NCBI GenBank assembly: GCA_033064195.1
Contig: JARBJD010000271.1
Coordinates: 1 to 64,000, forward strand
Reading direction: 5' to 3'
DNA length: 64,000 bases
Origin: Blattamonas nauphoetae
Taxonomy: Eukaryota; Preaxostyla; Oxymonadida
The translations under genes were made by a program, and so were the position numbers. Positions within the stretch are counted from its first letter, which is position 1. Each line of letters opens with the position of its first letter. The notes below the pieces were generated by a model. The model searched no databases and had not been told where the DNA came from. It saw only the letters and a list, made by a program, of their open reading frames with translations. Of this stretch, positions 9,525-19,353 are shown piece after piece.

Positions 9525-10118
9525 TCAAAACCTTTCGTGGTACTTTCTCAAGTGAGGACGGTCTCCAAAATACAACCAATTGTCCAAGCGAACGTAATAC
9601 TCATTCTTTGTTCGTAAATCGCGATATTTGAATGGCTCAAGTACCTTTGTGTATGTTCCAATGAGTTCACAATTCTCTTTTTTCAATTCATTTTCAACAA
9701 ACGATTGTGTGTATCGTTTTCGTTTGTTCTGATGAGTTCTGAATCCTTTCATCCATTTTGATGGGATCACTATCCATTCAATTCCTTCATGTCGATATGT
9801 TCCTGGAGTACTTGAATGAGTGTATTCAGAAATGAGTTCACAATTCTCATTTTTCATTGATTCAATAAGCTTCTCTTTTGTACAACGATTTGCTGGTCGA
9901 AGATATTTCTGGCGATTCAGATGTGGTCTGTATCCTTTGACGAAACTATTGACGTACACTTGATAAGTTTCATCTGGTTTCTCTTCGAGATAGTATTCGA
10001 AAGTGCTTCCAGTGAGATATGTTGTTCCTTGTCGATTGAGAGTTGGAGGTGATTTCATTTTCAAATCTTCTTTGTCCAAATTTTCCAGTAGTTGTGTTGG
10101 TGTCAAGACGCTGCTCAT
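9525..10118 (-). CDS. Repeat protein with 'ENCELISEY' motifs, unknown function
   Basis: About 197 residues from the ATG at 10118. At least two, probably three, copies of an about 50-residue unit are visible: 'KEKLIESMKNENCELISEYT' followed by 'GTYRHEGIEWIVIPSKWMKG', then 'VENELKKENCELIGTYTKV' followed by 'FKYRDLRTKNEYYVRLDNW', with a related stretch before these ('FEYYLEEKPDETYQVYVNSF'). Each ends in a G-(F/Y/D)-R-(T/P)-H turn (GYRPH, GFRTH, GDRPH). The pattern resembles short DNA-binding repeats found next to nuclease domains in large DNA viruses, but no nuclease motif is present. Its ATG lies directly after the leftward T-rich box. Confidence 0.55.
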   Translation of the reverse strand: MSSVLTPTQLLENLDKEDLKMKSPPTLNRQGTTYLTGSTFEYYLEEKPDETYQVYVNSFVKGYRPHLNRQKYLRPANRCTKEKLIESMKNENCELISEYTHSSTPGTYRHEGIEWIVIPSKWMKGFRTHQNKRKRYTQSFVENELKKENCELIGTYTKVLEPFKYRDLRTKNEYYVRLDNWLYFGDRPHLRKYHERF

Positions 10119-10138
10119 TTTATACAAATTAAAAAATT
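10119..10138 (-). promoter_or_regulatory. Leftward T-rich box, copy 2
   Basis: On the - strand the bases before the ATG at 10118 read AATTTTTTAATTTGTATAAA. The TATAAA directly before the ATG fits a late-type viral promoter or a very short leader. Confidence 0.6.
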
Positions 10139-11115
10139 GAATAAAAAAAGAAATCGACGTTGTTTTCTAAAAGTACTCAAAATTTGCTTCAAAAAAGACA
10201 CTTTTCAAGAGGTCCGTTTTTCGTCTTTATTTTTGAATTTACAGCAAAATATTGACTACTCTGAAATGTCAATATTTTCAGTAGTAAGTGAGATGGAAAT
10301 TAGAATGAGTCATATTAAAAAAAATCAGTTGGCTTTGAGATTCAAATTGATTTCTCGTTCCAATTCTCCTAGGAGTATCACCTATGCCAGTTTGGTTCCC
10401 ATTTCGCTTATACCACTACTTTCACTCAAAAGATTCAATCACACACGAAACTGAATGTTTTCCAATCTTCTGAACGTCCTCAACACGACTCGAGTCTGTT
10501 CCGTCTGTTTTTCCACTTTCGAAGAGCCGAATCAATGTCTTTCATGATGATGACAGTGACTTTTTCGACGAATAGACTTTAGAAACAATTCCATCACAGA
10601 ATGCTTTGATGTTCCAGATTTTTCGTTTTTCACTTCATAGAAGGAAATTCTCTGGTATTTAAATCATGATTAAACAAAACAAATCGAATTGAGAAAAAAA
10701 GTGAAATGTTTGATCAACCCCACAAAACTATAGAATCTGAGAAAGGACGGGATTTTTACAAAGTCCAGGTTTTTCATTTTTCAAGATTTTCGTTCTAACG
10801 GGATTCCTATGAACACTTTTCAAAGAATTTGTCTGTCATTCTTTTCACATTATAGTTCGAATTGGAGATGTAGTCGAATTAACTTGGGTTTCTATATTTT
10901 TGACGGGTTTGTGGAGGCACTATCAATTTTGGATATCAATATTTTCGTGATTTTCAATTATTGTTCATTCATATCGGATCAATCGTGTTTTTGAGATATT
11001 TAATTGTGTTTACCAACACATGCTTCCCAAAAAAGATCTTATTTCCTGAAAACTCTAGATCGTCCCATGATTGTGTGAAAATAGATCCAATGAAACCTGG
11101 CAAGCTGAGATTTCC
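10139..11115. other. No gene seen; edge of the virus-like element
   Basis: Short open frames only. Composition shifts gradually from A+T-rich to the host average. The element boundary probably lies here, but no terminal repeat or target duplication could be found. Confidence 0.35.
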
Positions 11116-11841
11116 ATGCTGACCTCATCAGAAGGTATCTCTCATTTTCTCCTCATCTTCATCTGATTGATCCAGAATACTCTCCTTTCCTGAACTGGAA
11201 TCCGACTGAAAAACTCTCACTTGATTCTGTTGCACACGCCTTCCTCTCTCTTGTTTCAATGGTCAGAGATGCCTACCCATTTGATGAGAAGCTTGCCATG
11301 AAAGTCAATTTGTTGTTCGTATGACCCAGACACTATCTCCGTGACTCACAGCAAAGCAGTTTTCTGATAAAAGCCATTGGAAGAGGCTCCCCAGACAATC
11401 AGAGATGTGGTGCTGCATGGAGTGCTGATGCCAATGGAACCATCTCTCGTCCAGATCACTCGCAATCCTCATATTCTATCGTGGACTTATGAACACAGAG
11501 TGACATTGCAATTCCTGACCAAGATATTTGAAGTGAGTGCCTTCCACCAACCAACACTGGATTTCATTTGTTCTTCTCGCATCCCAATGGCCTTCCAATC
11601 ATTTCTCTCAAAAGTCGAACACGAATACACCCATCAGTTCATCATCAACAGAATGTCGGAAAATATCAGCAGATGGAAGAAAGATGGTGCAGAAACTACG
11701 GGCAGAGGAAGAATATTGTTGCAGACACTGGAGCAGGAAGGGTTCAGCGATCATCTCGAACAAACACTGATTCACGACAATTCATCGGAAGCTGGAAGGA
11801 ATGTGAGGCGGTGTTCTTTCGAAATATTGAACTATTTGTGA
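11116..11841 (+). pseudogene. 336-residue family, copy A (internally deleted)
   Basis: Exon 1 (11116-11134, ATGCTGACCTCATCAGAAG) joins over a 41-bp GT...AG intron (11135-11175) to EYSPFLNWNP, so the start and intron of the family are intact. The frame then ends early at about 11,322, and the region from the 'KAIGQDS' block to 'DVVLHEVL' is missing or scrambled. The rest, from 'IRDVVLHGVLMPMEPSLVQI' to the end, is well kept. This looks like an internal deletion of about 300 bases in an otherwise recent copy. Confidence 0.8.
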
Positions 11842-12070
11842 GTGAACTCTCCTCGACGTCAATAAAGGCTTCCTGCGATCTCAACTATCATCTGTGCTGT
11901 CCGCCTCTGATTTCATCCCCAGATGCTCCAGTGAAAGTACGTGCTTATTGTGCAAACCATCAATCTTCTTTTCATGCGCAGACAGGTGTGTTCGTCGCTC
12001 GTCTTCTTTCTTCACTTCGAAGTCCTTTTCTTCTTCCTTCTCATTGTTTTGTGATTTCTGTATTCTCTCG
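11842..12070 (+). repeat. 3' module, type 1 (copy 1)
   Basis: This sequence directly follows the family gene. It recurs after copy E (25603-25800) and, inverted, after copy H (35990-35786). The shared landmarks are 'AAAGGCTTCCTGCGATCTCAA'-like bases, then GCGCAGACAGGTGTGTTCGT and a TTCACTTCGAAGTCCTTTTC block. No convincing coding frame is seen. It marks the 3' border of the duplicated gene unit. Confidence 0.6.
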
Positions 12071-12613
12071 CACCTGATTGTGTGTTCCCTTCTTTTCAGC
12101 CGATTCATGGATCATCGTGATCCACACCGCGTTGTTGATGGGAATCGCGTTTTCGAGTGGCTGTGCATCTCCTCCTGTGGATGAGCACGAACAAGTCGAA
12201 CTACATCTCGTTTGGTTGCATCGAAACCGTCAGCACCTCGTTGAACCTATTGAACCAACACTATATCCACTTCTGTCTCAAAATGGCAGACACAACTTCC
12301 GCCGAGATTAAGCTACGAATGTGATGTGAATGGACAGAAATGAGGACTCGGATGAGATGATCGTCTGATACGTTTGATATTTTAGCTGTCAATAGCGCTT
12401 ATCTTCCATATTCAATTCCATCCATTTGACTTCACCACGTCTTTTCGTCATAACAAGTTTAAAACATCGTGAGAATTACTCTGTCTCGAACACGGTGATT
12501 TTCTATGGAGCGTACTGTTCATCAAACAATCGAATAGCGAGAGATTGAATCTTGATCAGACCTTTAACCTGCTTTTCCACTTCTGAGATCCGGCGAGATC
12601 ATCATCTAACGAA
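12071..12613. other. Relic sequence and upstream region of the exchanger gene
   Basis: The bases at 12,165-12,310 (…TATCCACTTCTGTCTCAAAA…) resemble 28,015-28,070 near a pectin-lyase-type relic, so this may be a worn gene fragment. No promoter motif can be named in the 300 bases before the exchanger start. Confidence 0.3.
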
Positions 12614-14566
12614 ATGGGAGATCACAGATTTCCCTCATCTATGAAGTTTCTTCTCGGAGGCTTGTTCTTCATTGCTACTTTGTTCCTCACGACGAGTCAA
12701 GTTGGATCTGAATCTCAAGCATCCCACAGCTTCTCAAACGAAGAAAGCCAAACGCCCCTTGCCAACACAACCTCAACTGAGCTTCTCCCAGATACTTGTG
12801 TGATTCCATCAGCAACAGCAGCTGAACAATGCGTCTTCATCAAAGAACACTGCAAAGAGGTGGCAAACTCAGGTATCATCCCGTACATGCGACTCCACTA
12901 CTGCTTCTACAACAAGAACTGGCTGGTTGCCGCGCTTCTCTTCGGATACCTTCTCTTCTCGTTTGCGTATTTCGTGCTGGTCGCTGTTGATAACTTCCTG
13001 CTCCCATCACTACTCGAAATGAGCAATGCTCTCGGTCTTCCTGACGAGCTTGCGGGAGTGACACTATTAGCTTTGGGGAATGCTGCACCAGATATGTTTG
13101 CTCAGATTCGAAGCGCCAAATCACTGGGCGTGGAATATGCCATTGGAGAGTCGATTGGTGCGTCAACTTTTGCTCTGTCATTTGTTGCTGGCGTTGTTCT
13201 CCTCATTCGCCCTCTCCAATCGTTGCACAAAGGATTGTGGATTCGCGATCTTCCATGGCTTCTTGTGCTGAGTGGAGTGTATCTTCTGATCCTGGTGTGC
13301 CGATATGTGTCGCTGCCGATTGGAATGCTGATGTGGATTTTGTATTTCAGTTATTTGTTCTTCTGCTACGCAACACGGAACAAAGTGAAAGACTCACCGA
13401 AAGAAGTGGAGGACAAGGCAGAATCCGACCAAACACAAATCGTCGATGACAGCAATCAAACCGAAAATGTCGTCAGTGTCGACCGATCAACCTTACAAGG
13501 CATCTCTCGCTCAGAACCCTCCTCAGATGCTCACTCACCCGACTACAAACAGGCTTCCAGGATTCGACGTCTCTGGCGCTGGTTCAAGGGCGAGGTGCTC
13601 CCTCTTGTTGCTGGAGACATGGACATGTCGAAGAAGCCAGTGTATTATTACGTGTGGTCGAAATTCTGGCCGTGGGTGTTTGTGTCGCTGAACCTGCCGT
13701 CGCTGGAATATCAAAACTGGTTCAGGCTGGGAGCGAACTCCTTCCTTCTTCCGTGGACGCTTGCACTGTTATATGTGCGTTCAGGAGATTCACCAACCAA
13801 AAAAGAGATGAAAATGCGAATGCTGACTGCGTTCTCGATTGCCACGATTTATGGTTTGGTGTTCTTCTGTGTGAGCTACGTGCTGAATGGGAAGCGAAAA
13901 CGGCGGAACAAGAACGGAACAGACTCTGTCGGGGAAGGAAAGGACGCGAAAGAAGTGTCGGTCAAGACTCTGAGCATTGTGAACTGGTTCTTCCGAATTG
14001 TTGTGTTTGTTTACTCGCTCGTTGCGGTGAATCTTTACGTCTCGGAAATGGCGACTATCGTGGCGACACTGACTCGAATCATGCACATCTCTGGAACGTT
14101 CTTGGCGTCGTCGTTGTTGGTGTGGACGTCGGCCCTGGGAGATCTCACGTCGAACGTGCTGGTATGGCCTCACTCTTATTTGACTGTTTCATTTTTAATC
14201 CCTCTATATTGCACCATTTCTCCATTCTCATTTTCACCCTTCGTTCGTCTCTCTTCTCGAATGCAGGCTGCCATCCAAGGCCATCCCCTGCTGGCACTCA
14301 CAGCATGCTTCTCGTCGCCCATTGCACAGTCGCTCATCGGCCTGCCGCTCTCCTTCTTCGCCCGTGCTTTCACCCCTCCCTTCCCGGTGGCTGTGCATCT
14401 GTCGATCAACAAATCGAGTATGGCTTTCTACGGCACGTTTCTTGCGGCGGTGATCGTGATCGGAAGTGTGGGATTTATGCGGAAGAAGTTGGGACGAGTG
14501 ACTGGAACTGTGTTGATATGCTTGTATTTTATTGGAGTCATTGCGGCTTGGGTGATCTCGTCATAA
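12614..14566 (+). CDS. Cation/Ca2+ exchanger, NCLX/CCX type
   Basis: The two CaCA-family alpha repeats are visible. Alpha-1 is at about residues 143-165 ('GVTLLALGNAAPDMFAQI', followed by 'ESIGASTFALSFVAG'). Alpha-2 is near the C-terminus ('WTSALGDLTSNVL' then 'LALTACFSSPIAQSLIGLPL'). A signal peptide (MKFLLGGLFFIATLFLTT, residues 10-27) precedes a cysteine-containing luminal segment; a start at 12641 is also possible. A charged cytosolic loop (about 255-330) separates two multi-helix halves. A 105-bp intron (14162-14266, GTATGG...GCAG) splits alpha-2. Its length is a multiple of three and the frame stays open through it. Spliced length is 615 residues. The family exchanges Na+ or H+ for Ca2+ across an organelle or plasma membrane. 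The motif GNAAPD replaces the usual GNGAPD. Confidence 0.88.
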   Translation: MGDHRFPSSMKFLLGGLFFIATLFLTTSQVGSESQASHSFSNEESQTPLANTTSTELLPDTCVIPSATAAEQCVFIKEHCKEVANSGIIPYMRLHYCFYNKNWLVAALLFGYLLFSFAYFVLVAVDNFLLPSLLEMSNALGLPDELAGVTLLALGNAAPDMFAQIRSAKSLGVEYAIGESIGASTFALSFVAGVVLLIRPLQSLHKGLWIRDLPWLLVLSGVYLLILVCRYVSLPIGMLMWILYFSYLFFCYATRNKVKDSPKEVEDKAESDQTQIVDDSNQTENVVSVDRSTLQGISRSEPSSDAHSPDYKQASRIRRLWRWFKGEVLPLVAGDMDMSKKPVYYYVWSKFWPWVFVSLNLPSLEYQNWFRLGANSFLLPWTLALLYVRSGDSPTKKEMKMRMLTAFSIATIYGLVFFCVSYVLNGKRKRRNKNGTDSVGEGKDAKEVSVKTLSIVNWFFRIVVFVYSLVAVNLYVSEMATIVATLTRIMHISGTFLASSLLVWTSALGDLTSNVLVWPHSYLTVSFLIPLYCTISPFSFSPFVRLSSRMQAAIQGHPLLALTACFSSPIAQSLIGLPLSFFARAFTPPFPVAVHLSINKSSMAFYGTFLAAVIVIGSVGFMRKKLGRVTGTVLICLYFIGVIAAWVISS

Positions 14567-14685
14567 TTGTGGAATCACATTTCACCTGTCCATGCATTAT
14601 TCGTTCTCTGATGTAGTTTTTTCGTGAAAATTGACTTCTTTCATCGATGTGATCTCCCCATATCCAGATAGTCTTTCCATTGCAG

Positions 14686-15741
14686 ATGATCTCCTCAGAA
14701 GGTCACAAACCTTCTCCTCATTCTCATTGTCATCTGACTCATCCAGAATACTCTCCATTCCTGAACTGGAATCCAAATGATCCAAAGACGGTTGATTCTG
14801 TGATAGCACTTTTTCTCTCTCTTGTCTCGATGGTCAGAGATGGCTATGGCTTTAATGAGCAGCTTCTTCAAAAAGCTTCAGCTTTCCTTTCATCGATCAG
14901 TCAGACTGTCAATACATCAGATGACATCGAAGCTCTTTTGAAAGCTGTTGGACAAGACTCCACAGACCCCGCTGCAGTGTTTGTGGATTCGATGACAATA
15001 CTCTTGTTTTCGTCTCATTCATCGATTGTCGGGGAAACTCTGTCATTCATTCGCGATTGTCTCATCATCTGTTCACCATCAAACCGCCTGACTCTTGTCT
15101 CCTCCAAACTCATTCCCAGAATGCTCTCGACACCTCATCTGCGAGATCTCTCTCTGATTGCGGACAGCAACATCATGTTGCACATTCTCTCGATTTTTAA
15201 TGATGGTGTCTGGCTCTCCTCCGCCAACGATATTCCAGCTCTCTCAACCGATGTCGGCATTGACCCTGAATCAATCCGAGTTGTGGTGCTGCATGAAGTG
15301 TTGATGCCAATGGAACCATCTCTCGCCCAGATCGGACGCAATCCTCGTCTTTTGTCGTGGAAGGATGAAAGCAAGAAAACACTCATATTGCTGATCGATA
15401 TTTTTAAATTTAGTCCCTTCCACCAACCAACACTGGATTTCATTTGTTCTTCTCGCATCCCAATGGCCTTCCAATCATTTCTCTCAAAAGTCGAACACGA
15501 ATACACCCATCAGTTCATCATCTGGATGATGTCCAGAGATATTCGCTATTGGAAGGAACATGGGGCGGAAACTGTGGGCAGAGGGAGAATATTGTTGCAG
15601 GCACTGGAACAGGAAGGGTTCAGAGATCATCTCGAACAAACACTGCTTCACGACAATTCATCAACCAACGGAAAGTTTGTAGGGATCAAGTCGTTCGATT
15701 TGATGAACAACTTGGGAATGAACTGTCATCGGCCTCAGTAA
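14686..15741 (+). CDS. 336-residue family, copy B (intact)
   Basis: Exon 1 is 14686-14701 (ATGATCTCCTCAGAAG) and the intron is 14702-14746 (45 bp, GTCACA...CCAG). Exon 2 ends at 15741 and the product has 336 residues. The family landmarks in order are EYSPFLNWNP (from residue 6), SLVSMVRDGY (about 40), KAVGQDSTDPAAVFVDS (about 85), 'SSHSSIVGETLSFIRDC', 'VVLHEVLMPMEPSLAQIGRN', 'FHQPTLDFICSSRIPMAFQS' and 'GRGRILLQALEQEGF'. There is no signal peptide or membrane helix. Regular short helices suggest an alpha-solenoid (ARM/HEAT-like) fold. I do not recognise a function. From memory, such proteins are an expanded, uncharacterised family in oxymonads. Confidence 0.75.
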   Translation: MISSEGHKPSPHSHCHLTHPEYSPFLNWNPNDPKTVDSVIALFLSLVSMVRDGYGFNEQLLQKASAFLSSISQTVNTSDDIEALLKAVGQDSTDPAAVFVDSMTILLFSSHSSIVGETLSFIRDCLIICSPSNRLTLVSSKLIPRMLSTPHLRDLSLIADSNIMLHILSIFNDGVWLSSANDIPALSTDVGIDPESIRVVVLHEVLMPMEPSLAQIGRNPRLLSWKDESKKTLILLIDIFKFSPFHQPTLDFICSSRIPMAFQSFLSKVEHEYTHQFIIWMMSRDIRYWKEHGAETVGRGRILLQALEQEGFRDHLEQTLLHDNSSTNGKFVGIKSFDLMNNLGMNCHRPQ

Positions 15742-17755
15742 CTGTTTGCTGAAAGCCAACTTCAGAACTCGATCTCTTCGATGCAACTATTCCATGGCCA
15801 TCCTCGATGAGACTGTGGCGAACAGAGATTGATTCAAGATCTGCCTCTGTCTCCAATTCCCTCGGATTCTGATCTCACAACATGATTGATCAGTCTGGCT
15901 GGCTGTCTCGCCCAGCTCGATGTGATCTCGCCTGCTCACAACTGCAAATCGCGGTCTGTTCCACTTTTCTCCAGTGACAGGCTGATATTTGTGGAATGCG
16001 GCAGTTTCAGCAGAATTGGATTGCGTTAGTATGGTGAAAGTGAGATCGTGAAAATGGAAGCTGCCGATTGCTTCGAAAGGAGTCTCCGGGACTTGGATTG
16101 GAGTGCCGCTGTCTGTTTGGGTTGGGGCACTCCGAAACACGGTGCTTGGATGCGACAACATCGGGGTTGACTTCTTTGGGCGAACTGGACATTAAACGCG
16201 TGCCTGTGCGCAGGAGCAGATCTCCTCGACGCCTCAATCGCATCCCCGTTTGCCCTTCTCATCTCTGAACATCTGGCGGAGTTCATTCCCTTAGCAACTC
16301 CGAATATGAGTGATGCGGAAACGAATTGTCGCATCTGTTCATTTCTGTCGTCGAACTCACCTCTTTCTTGTCGAATGAGGCTCCAAACACATCCCTGCCC
16401 TCACTCCCGTCACATCCGTCCACTGTTTCTTCATCCGCATGAGAGAGGACACTTCACATCTCCTCTGTGGTGTGAAAAGTTCGCTTGGTGACTTGTGCTC
16501 GTGTCTGGTGACGATGACGAAGTTGGGATTGGAAGACTTCGGATGGGATGAAGGGTCGGGCTGGGCACTCGTCGTGGCGTCGACCTTCTCTGCTGCGTGA
16601 CCCTCCATCACGGCCGATTGCGCTTGTGCGATCGCTGTCCATCCATCCATCGCTCTCTCCTCCTTCACGCCTTCTGTGGGAATGTCGATTTTGGAGTGAA
16701 CGACGCTGTGTCCGACGAGTCGTGGAGCTGGCGATCGACGTCCCGCGTGTTCGAAAGTGGTGATGGGAGATTGGGTGTTGGCCAGGATGGACTGTTTGAC
16801 GAGAGTGGTGTGTGTGATGAACAGGAGCTGTTGTTCCGAGCTGTCTCTTCCGATCTCTCTCTCGGACGAACAGACATGTCAGCCGTGCTCGCATCTCGCC
16901 CTGCTTCCTCCATCTCAACCAACGCCTGCCAAATGATCTTTCGCAACCGACCCTTGTGTCCACCGACTTGGCATCAGCCATGTTTTCGACTTCTCGCGGT
17001 CAGTCGCTGAGTCTCTCCCAGTTTCGTGCTGATGGACGCCAGATTTGAGTGTTGGTCACCAATCTTGTTCTCCTGCCCCGCTCTGCCGTTTGAGAAGACT
17101 TCTGATCGTGAACGGAAGGAACTCTGAGATTGTGTGTGCGCAGACACAACAGAGCAACATCAACAACATCAACAACAGCGGCTGGCAGAGCAGTGGGATG
17201 TCTGGCTCATCCGATCCATCGATCGCACTCTCACTGCTCCTCACTCGACAACTCGAACACTCAGCCTCTTCTCCTCCCATCTCCTCGCATGGAAATGGGA
17301 TTGGTTGTTGGGAGAGAACACGTCGTCTGCTTGGATTCTGTGCACTGCACATCTGAACCTGTCTTTTTCGATTTTGTTCGCTTTCGTGAGACGGATTGGA
17401 TTGTGAGCGAGTCGACGCCAATCTCATCTGCTCTCCACAATTGCGAGCTCGACTCAGCTGCAGACGAGTGACTTTGTTCTGTGCCTCTTGATGATTGTGA
17501 GTGTGCCAGACTCGATCAGCAGCTGGGATATTGATGGAACGGAACAGTTGCGCCGAGTGAAGCGATTGTTGACGAGACTGGAGCGAGAACGAGTCGAGAT
17601 GGGCTCGAACGAACACTGTGTGGCGAAGTCTTGTCCCTCGTCGGCATCGACTCGTGTTGGTGTGGGCAGCATTGATTTGCCAGATGGGCTGACTGGAAGC
17701 ATTTCAGCTGAGCACTCCTCTCATCTTCCAACCCATCTTCCTGTCTCTTGATTGA
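15742..17755 (+). repeat. Spacer module, type 2 (copy 1, long form)
   Basis: The module lies between family copies B and C. Its first part (15,750-16,470) and last part (17,640-17,755) recur at 19354-20250 and, inverted, at 40486-39590. The middle (about 16,470-17,640) is present only here. A 124-codon frame on the - strand (16161-15787, starting MLSHPSTVFRSAPTQTDS) is open in all three copies. The + strand ends in a conserved frame 'ASTRVGVGSIDLPDGLTGS' with a shared stop at 17751. Codon pattern suggests a worn gene on one strand, but I cannot tell which. Confidence 0.5.
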
Positions 17756-17891
17756 CAATTGATCTTCTTTGATATCATTTCAGTCATGTTTCTAGATTGA
17801 TGGTCCTGTTCATCAATTGATAACGTGAGAGTGGGAACTTTCGTAATCAATTGACCAGATCGGACCCTCGGAATTGTGTTCTGTGGTCAGA

Positions 17892-18270
17892 TCAGTTGGT
17901 TTCGATGGGTCGGCAAATTAAAATGAACACGAAGAAAGGGGAGATCATCATTCCACCAAGTATTTTATCCACAGTATGCTCTATTTCCTTCTCAGATTAC
18001 TCATATTATCCCAACTTCATCAGAAAAGCATAGCAACAAGTGAAGTGATTCACCTTTCCCGGAAACTGAAAACAGACAGAAACTGGAGGATCAGAATTCT
18101 CTTCTCCAAAGTGTCACTTCACTAATTGCTATGCTTTTCTGATGAAGTTGGGATAATATGAGTAATCTGAGAAGGAAATAGAGCATACTGTGGATAAAAT
18201 ACTTGGTGGAATGATGATCTCCCCTTTCTTCGTGTTCATTTTAATTTGCCGACCCATCGAAACCAACTGA
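17892..18270. repeat. Long hairpin: about 155-bp inverted arms
   Basis: The left arm (17892-18047, starting TCAGTTGGTTTCGATGGGTC) is repeated inverted at 18114-18270 with almost no mismatches, separated by a loop of about 67 bases. It sits directly before the start of copy C at 18302. Such near-perfect arms suggest recent origin, either a fold-back insertion or a palindromic duplication at a break. Confidence 0.85.
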
Positions 18271-18301
18271 TTCACAGAAGGGAGAATCGAAGAGAATAAC
18301 T

Positions 18302-19353
18302 ATGATTGCTTCCGAAGGTATCGGTTCTATTCTCCTCATGATCATGTAATTGATGCAGAATACTCTCCATTCCTGGACTGGAATCCACAAAACAGAAAAA
18401 CTGTTGGTTCAGTTGCTCCACCTTTCGTCTCTCTTGTTTCCATGGTCAGAGATGGGTTTGAATTTGGTGAAGATCTTCTTCAGAAATCGTCAAAGTTCCT
18501 CTCTTCGGTCGCCTCGCTTTTCGAAACGAACGACTTGTTCGATGATTTCTTGAAGGCTGTTGGACAAGACTCACCAGATCCCGCTGCAATGTTTGTGGAT
18601 TCGACCACAGTGCTCTTATTGTCACCCCATCCATCGATTGTCAAGTCAAGTCTGTCATTCATTCGCACATGTCTGAATTGGTGTTCAGATTCAAACCGAC
18701 TGGCCATTGTCTCCTCCCAACTCATTCCCCGAATCCTTTCATCACCTCGCTTGCGTGACCTGTCTGTGATTAAAGATAAAGACATGGTGGATGACATTCT
18801 CATGGTTTCTAGATTGTGCGTCTGGCTTGTCGATCCCAGCACGGTTCGCTCCCTATCCACCACTTACCACAGTGACGCTGAACCAATACGAGATGTGGTG
18901 TTTCATGAAGTTTTGGTCCCAATTGAGCCATATCTCGTCCAGATCAGTCGCAATCCTCACATTTTGTCGTGGAAACTTGAATTGGGTGACATACTGAACT
19001 TACTGTCCAAGATTTTTAATACAAGTGCATTGCACCAACCAACACTGGATTTAGTTTGTTCTTCTCGCATCCCAATGGCCTTCCAATCACATCTCTCACA
19101 AGTGGAAGACGAACACATCCATCAATTGGCCATCTGGTTCATGTTCGATGCAAACGACAGATGGAAGAAAGTTGGATCGGAAACTTGGGGCAGAGGGAGA
19201 ATATTGTTGCAGACACTGGAACAGGAAGGGTTTCACGAAGGAATCGAACAAACACTGCTTCACAACACATCACCGAGAGATGGAAAGTATGTGGGATCCT
19301 ATTCATTCCGGATTCTTCAGACTTTGGGAGTGAACTCTCCTGAACCTCGGTAA
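18302..19353 (+). CDS. 336-residue family, copy C (intact)
   Basis: Exon 1 is 18302-18317 (ATGATTGCTTCCGAAG), the intron is 18318-18358 (41 bp, GTATCG...GCAG) and exon 2 is 18359-19353. It again gives exactly 336 residues, which supports the splice model because exon 2 is in a different frame from the intron. It is more diverged than copy B: 'HLSQVEDEHIHQLAIWFMFD' replaces the usual 'LLSKVEHEYTHQFIIW' segment and 'LSTTYHSDAEPIRDVVFHEV' the central block. The hairpin lies 31 bases upstream. Confidence 0.75.

Larger units (their letters stand above)
1..10138. mobile_element. Virus-like element (Polinton-like type), right part only
   Basis: A compact, A+T-rich block with short intergenic gaps. 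Rightward genes fill about 323-6774 and leftward genes fill 6758-10118. The contents are two capsid-like regions, two small hydrophobic proteins, a fibre-type protein ending in an S74 chaperone domain, and several unknown proteins. All lie behind a common T-rich box. Base composition, gene spacing and signals are unlike the host genes to the right. No polymerase, integrase or packaging ATPase is seen here, so the left part must lie outside the window. No terminal repeat was found, and the right limit is set at the last gene signal. It looks mostly whole, with a few breaks confined to the capsid region, so insertion was probably fairly recent. Family placement rests on gene content and is tentative. 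Confidence 0.7.

Noticed and set aside
323-10118. Alternative genetic code (TAA/TAG as Gln, known in some oxymonads)
   Set aside because: Intact family genes and the exchanger end at TAA or TAG at conserved places, so the standard code fits.
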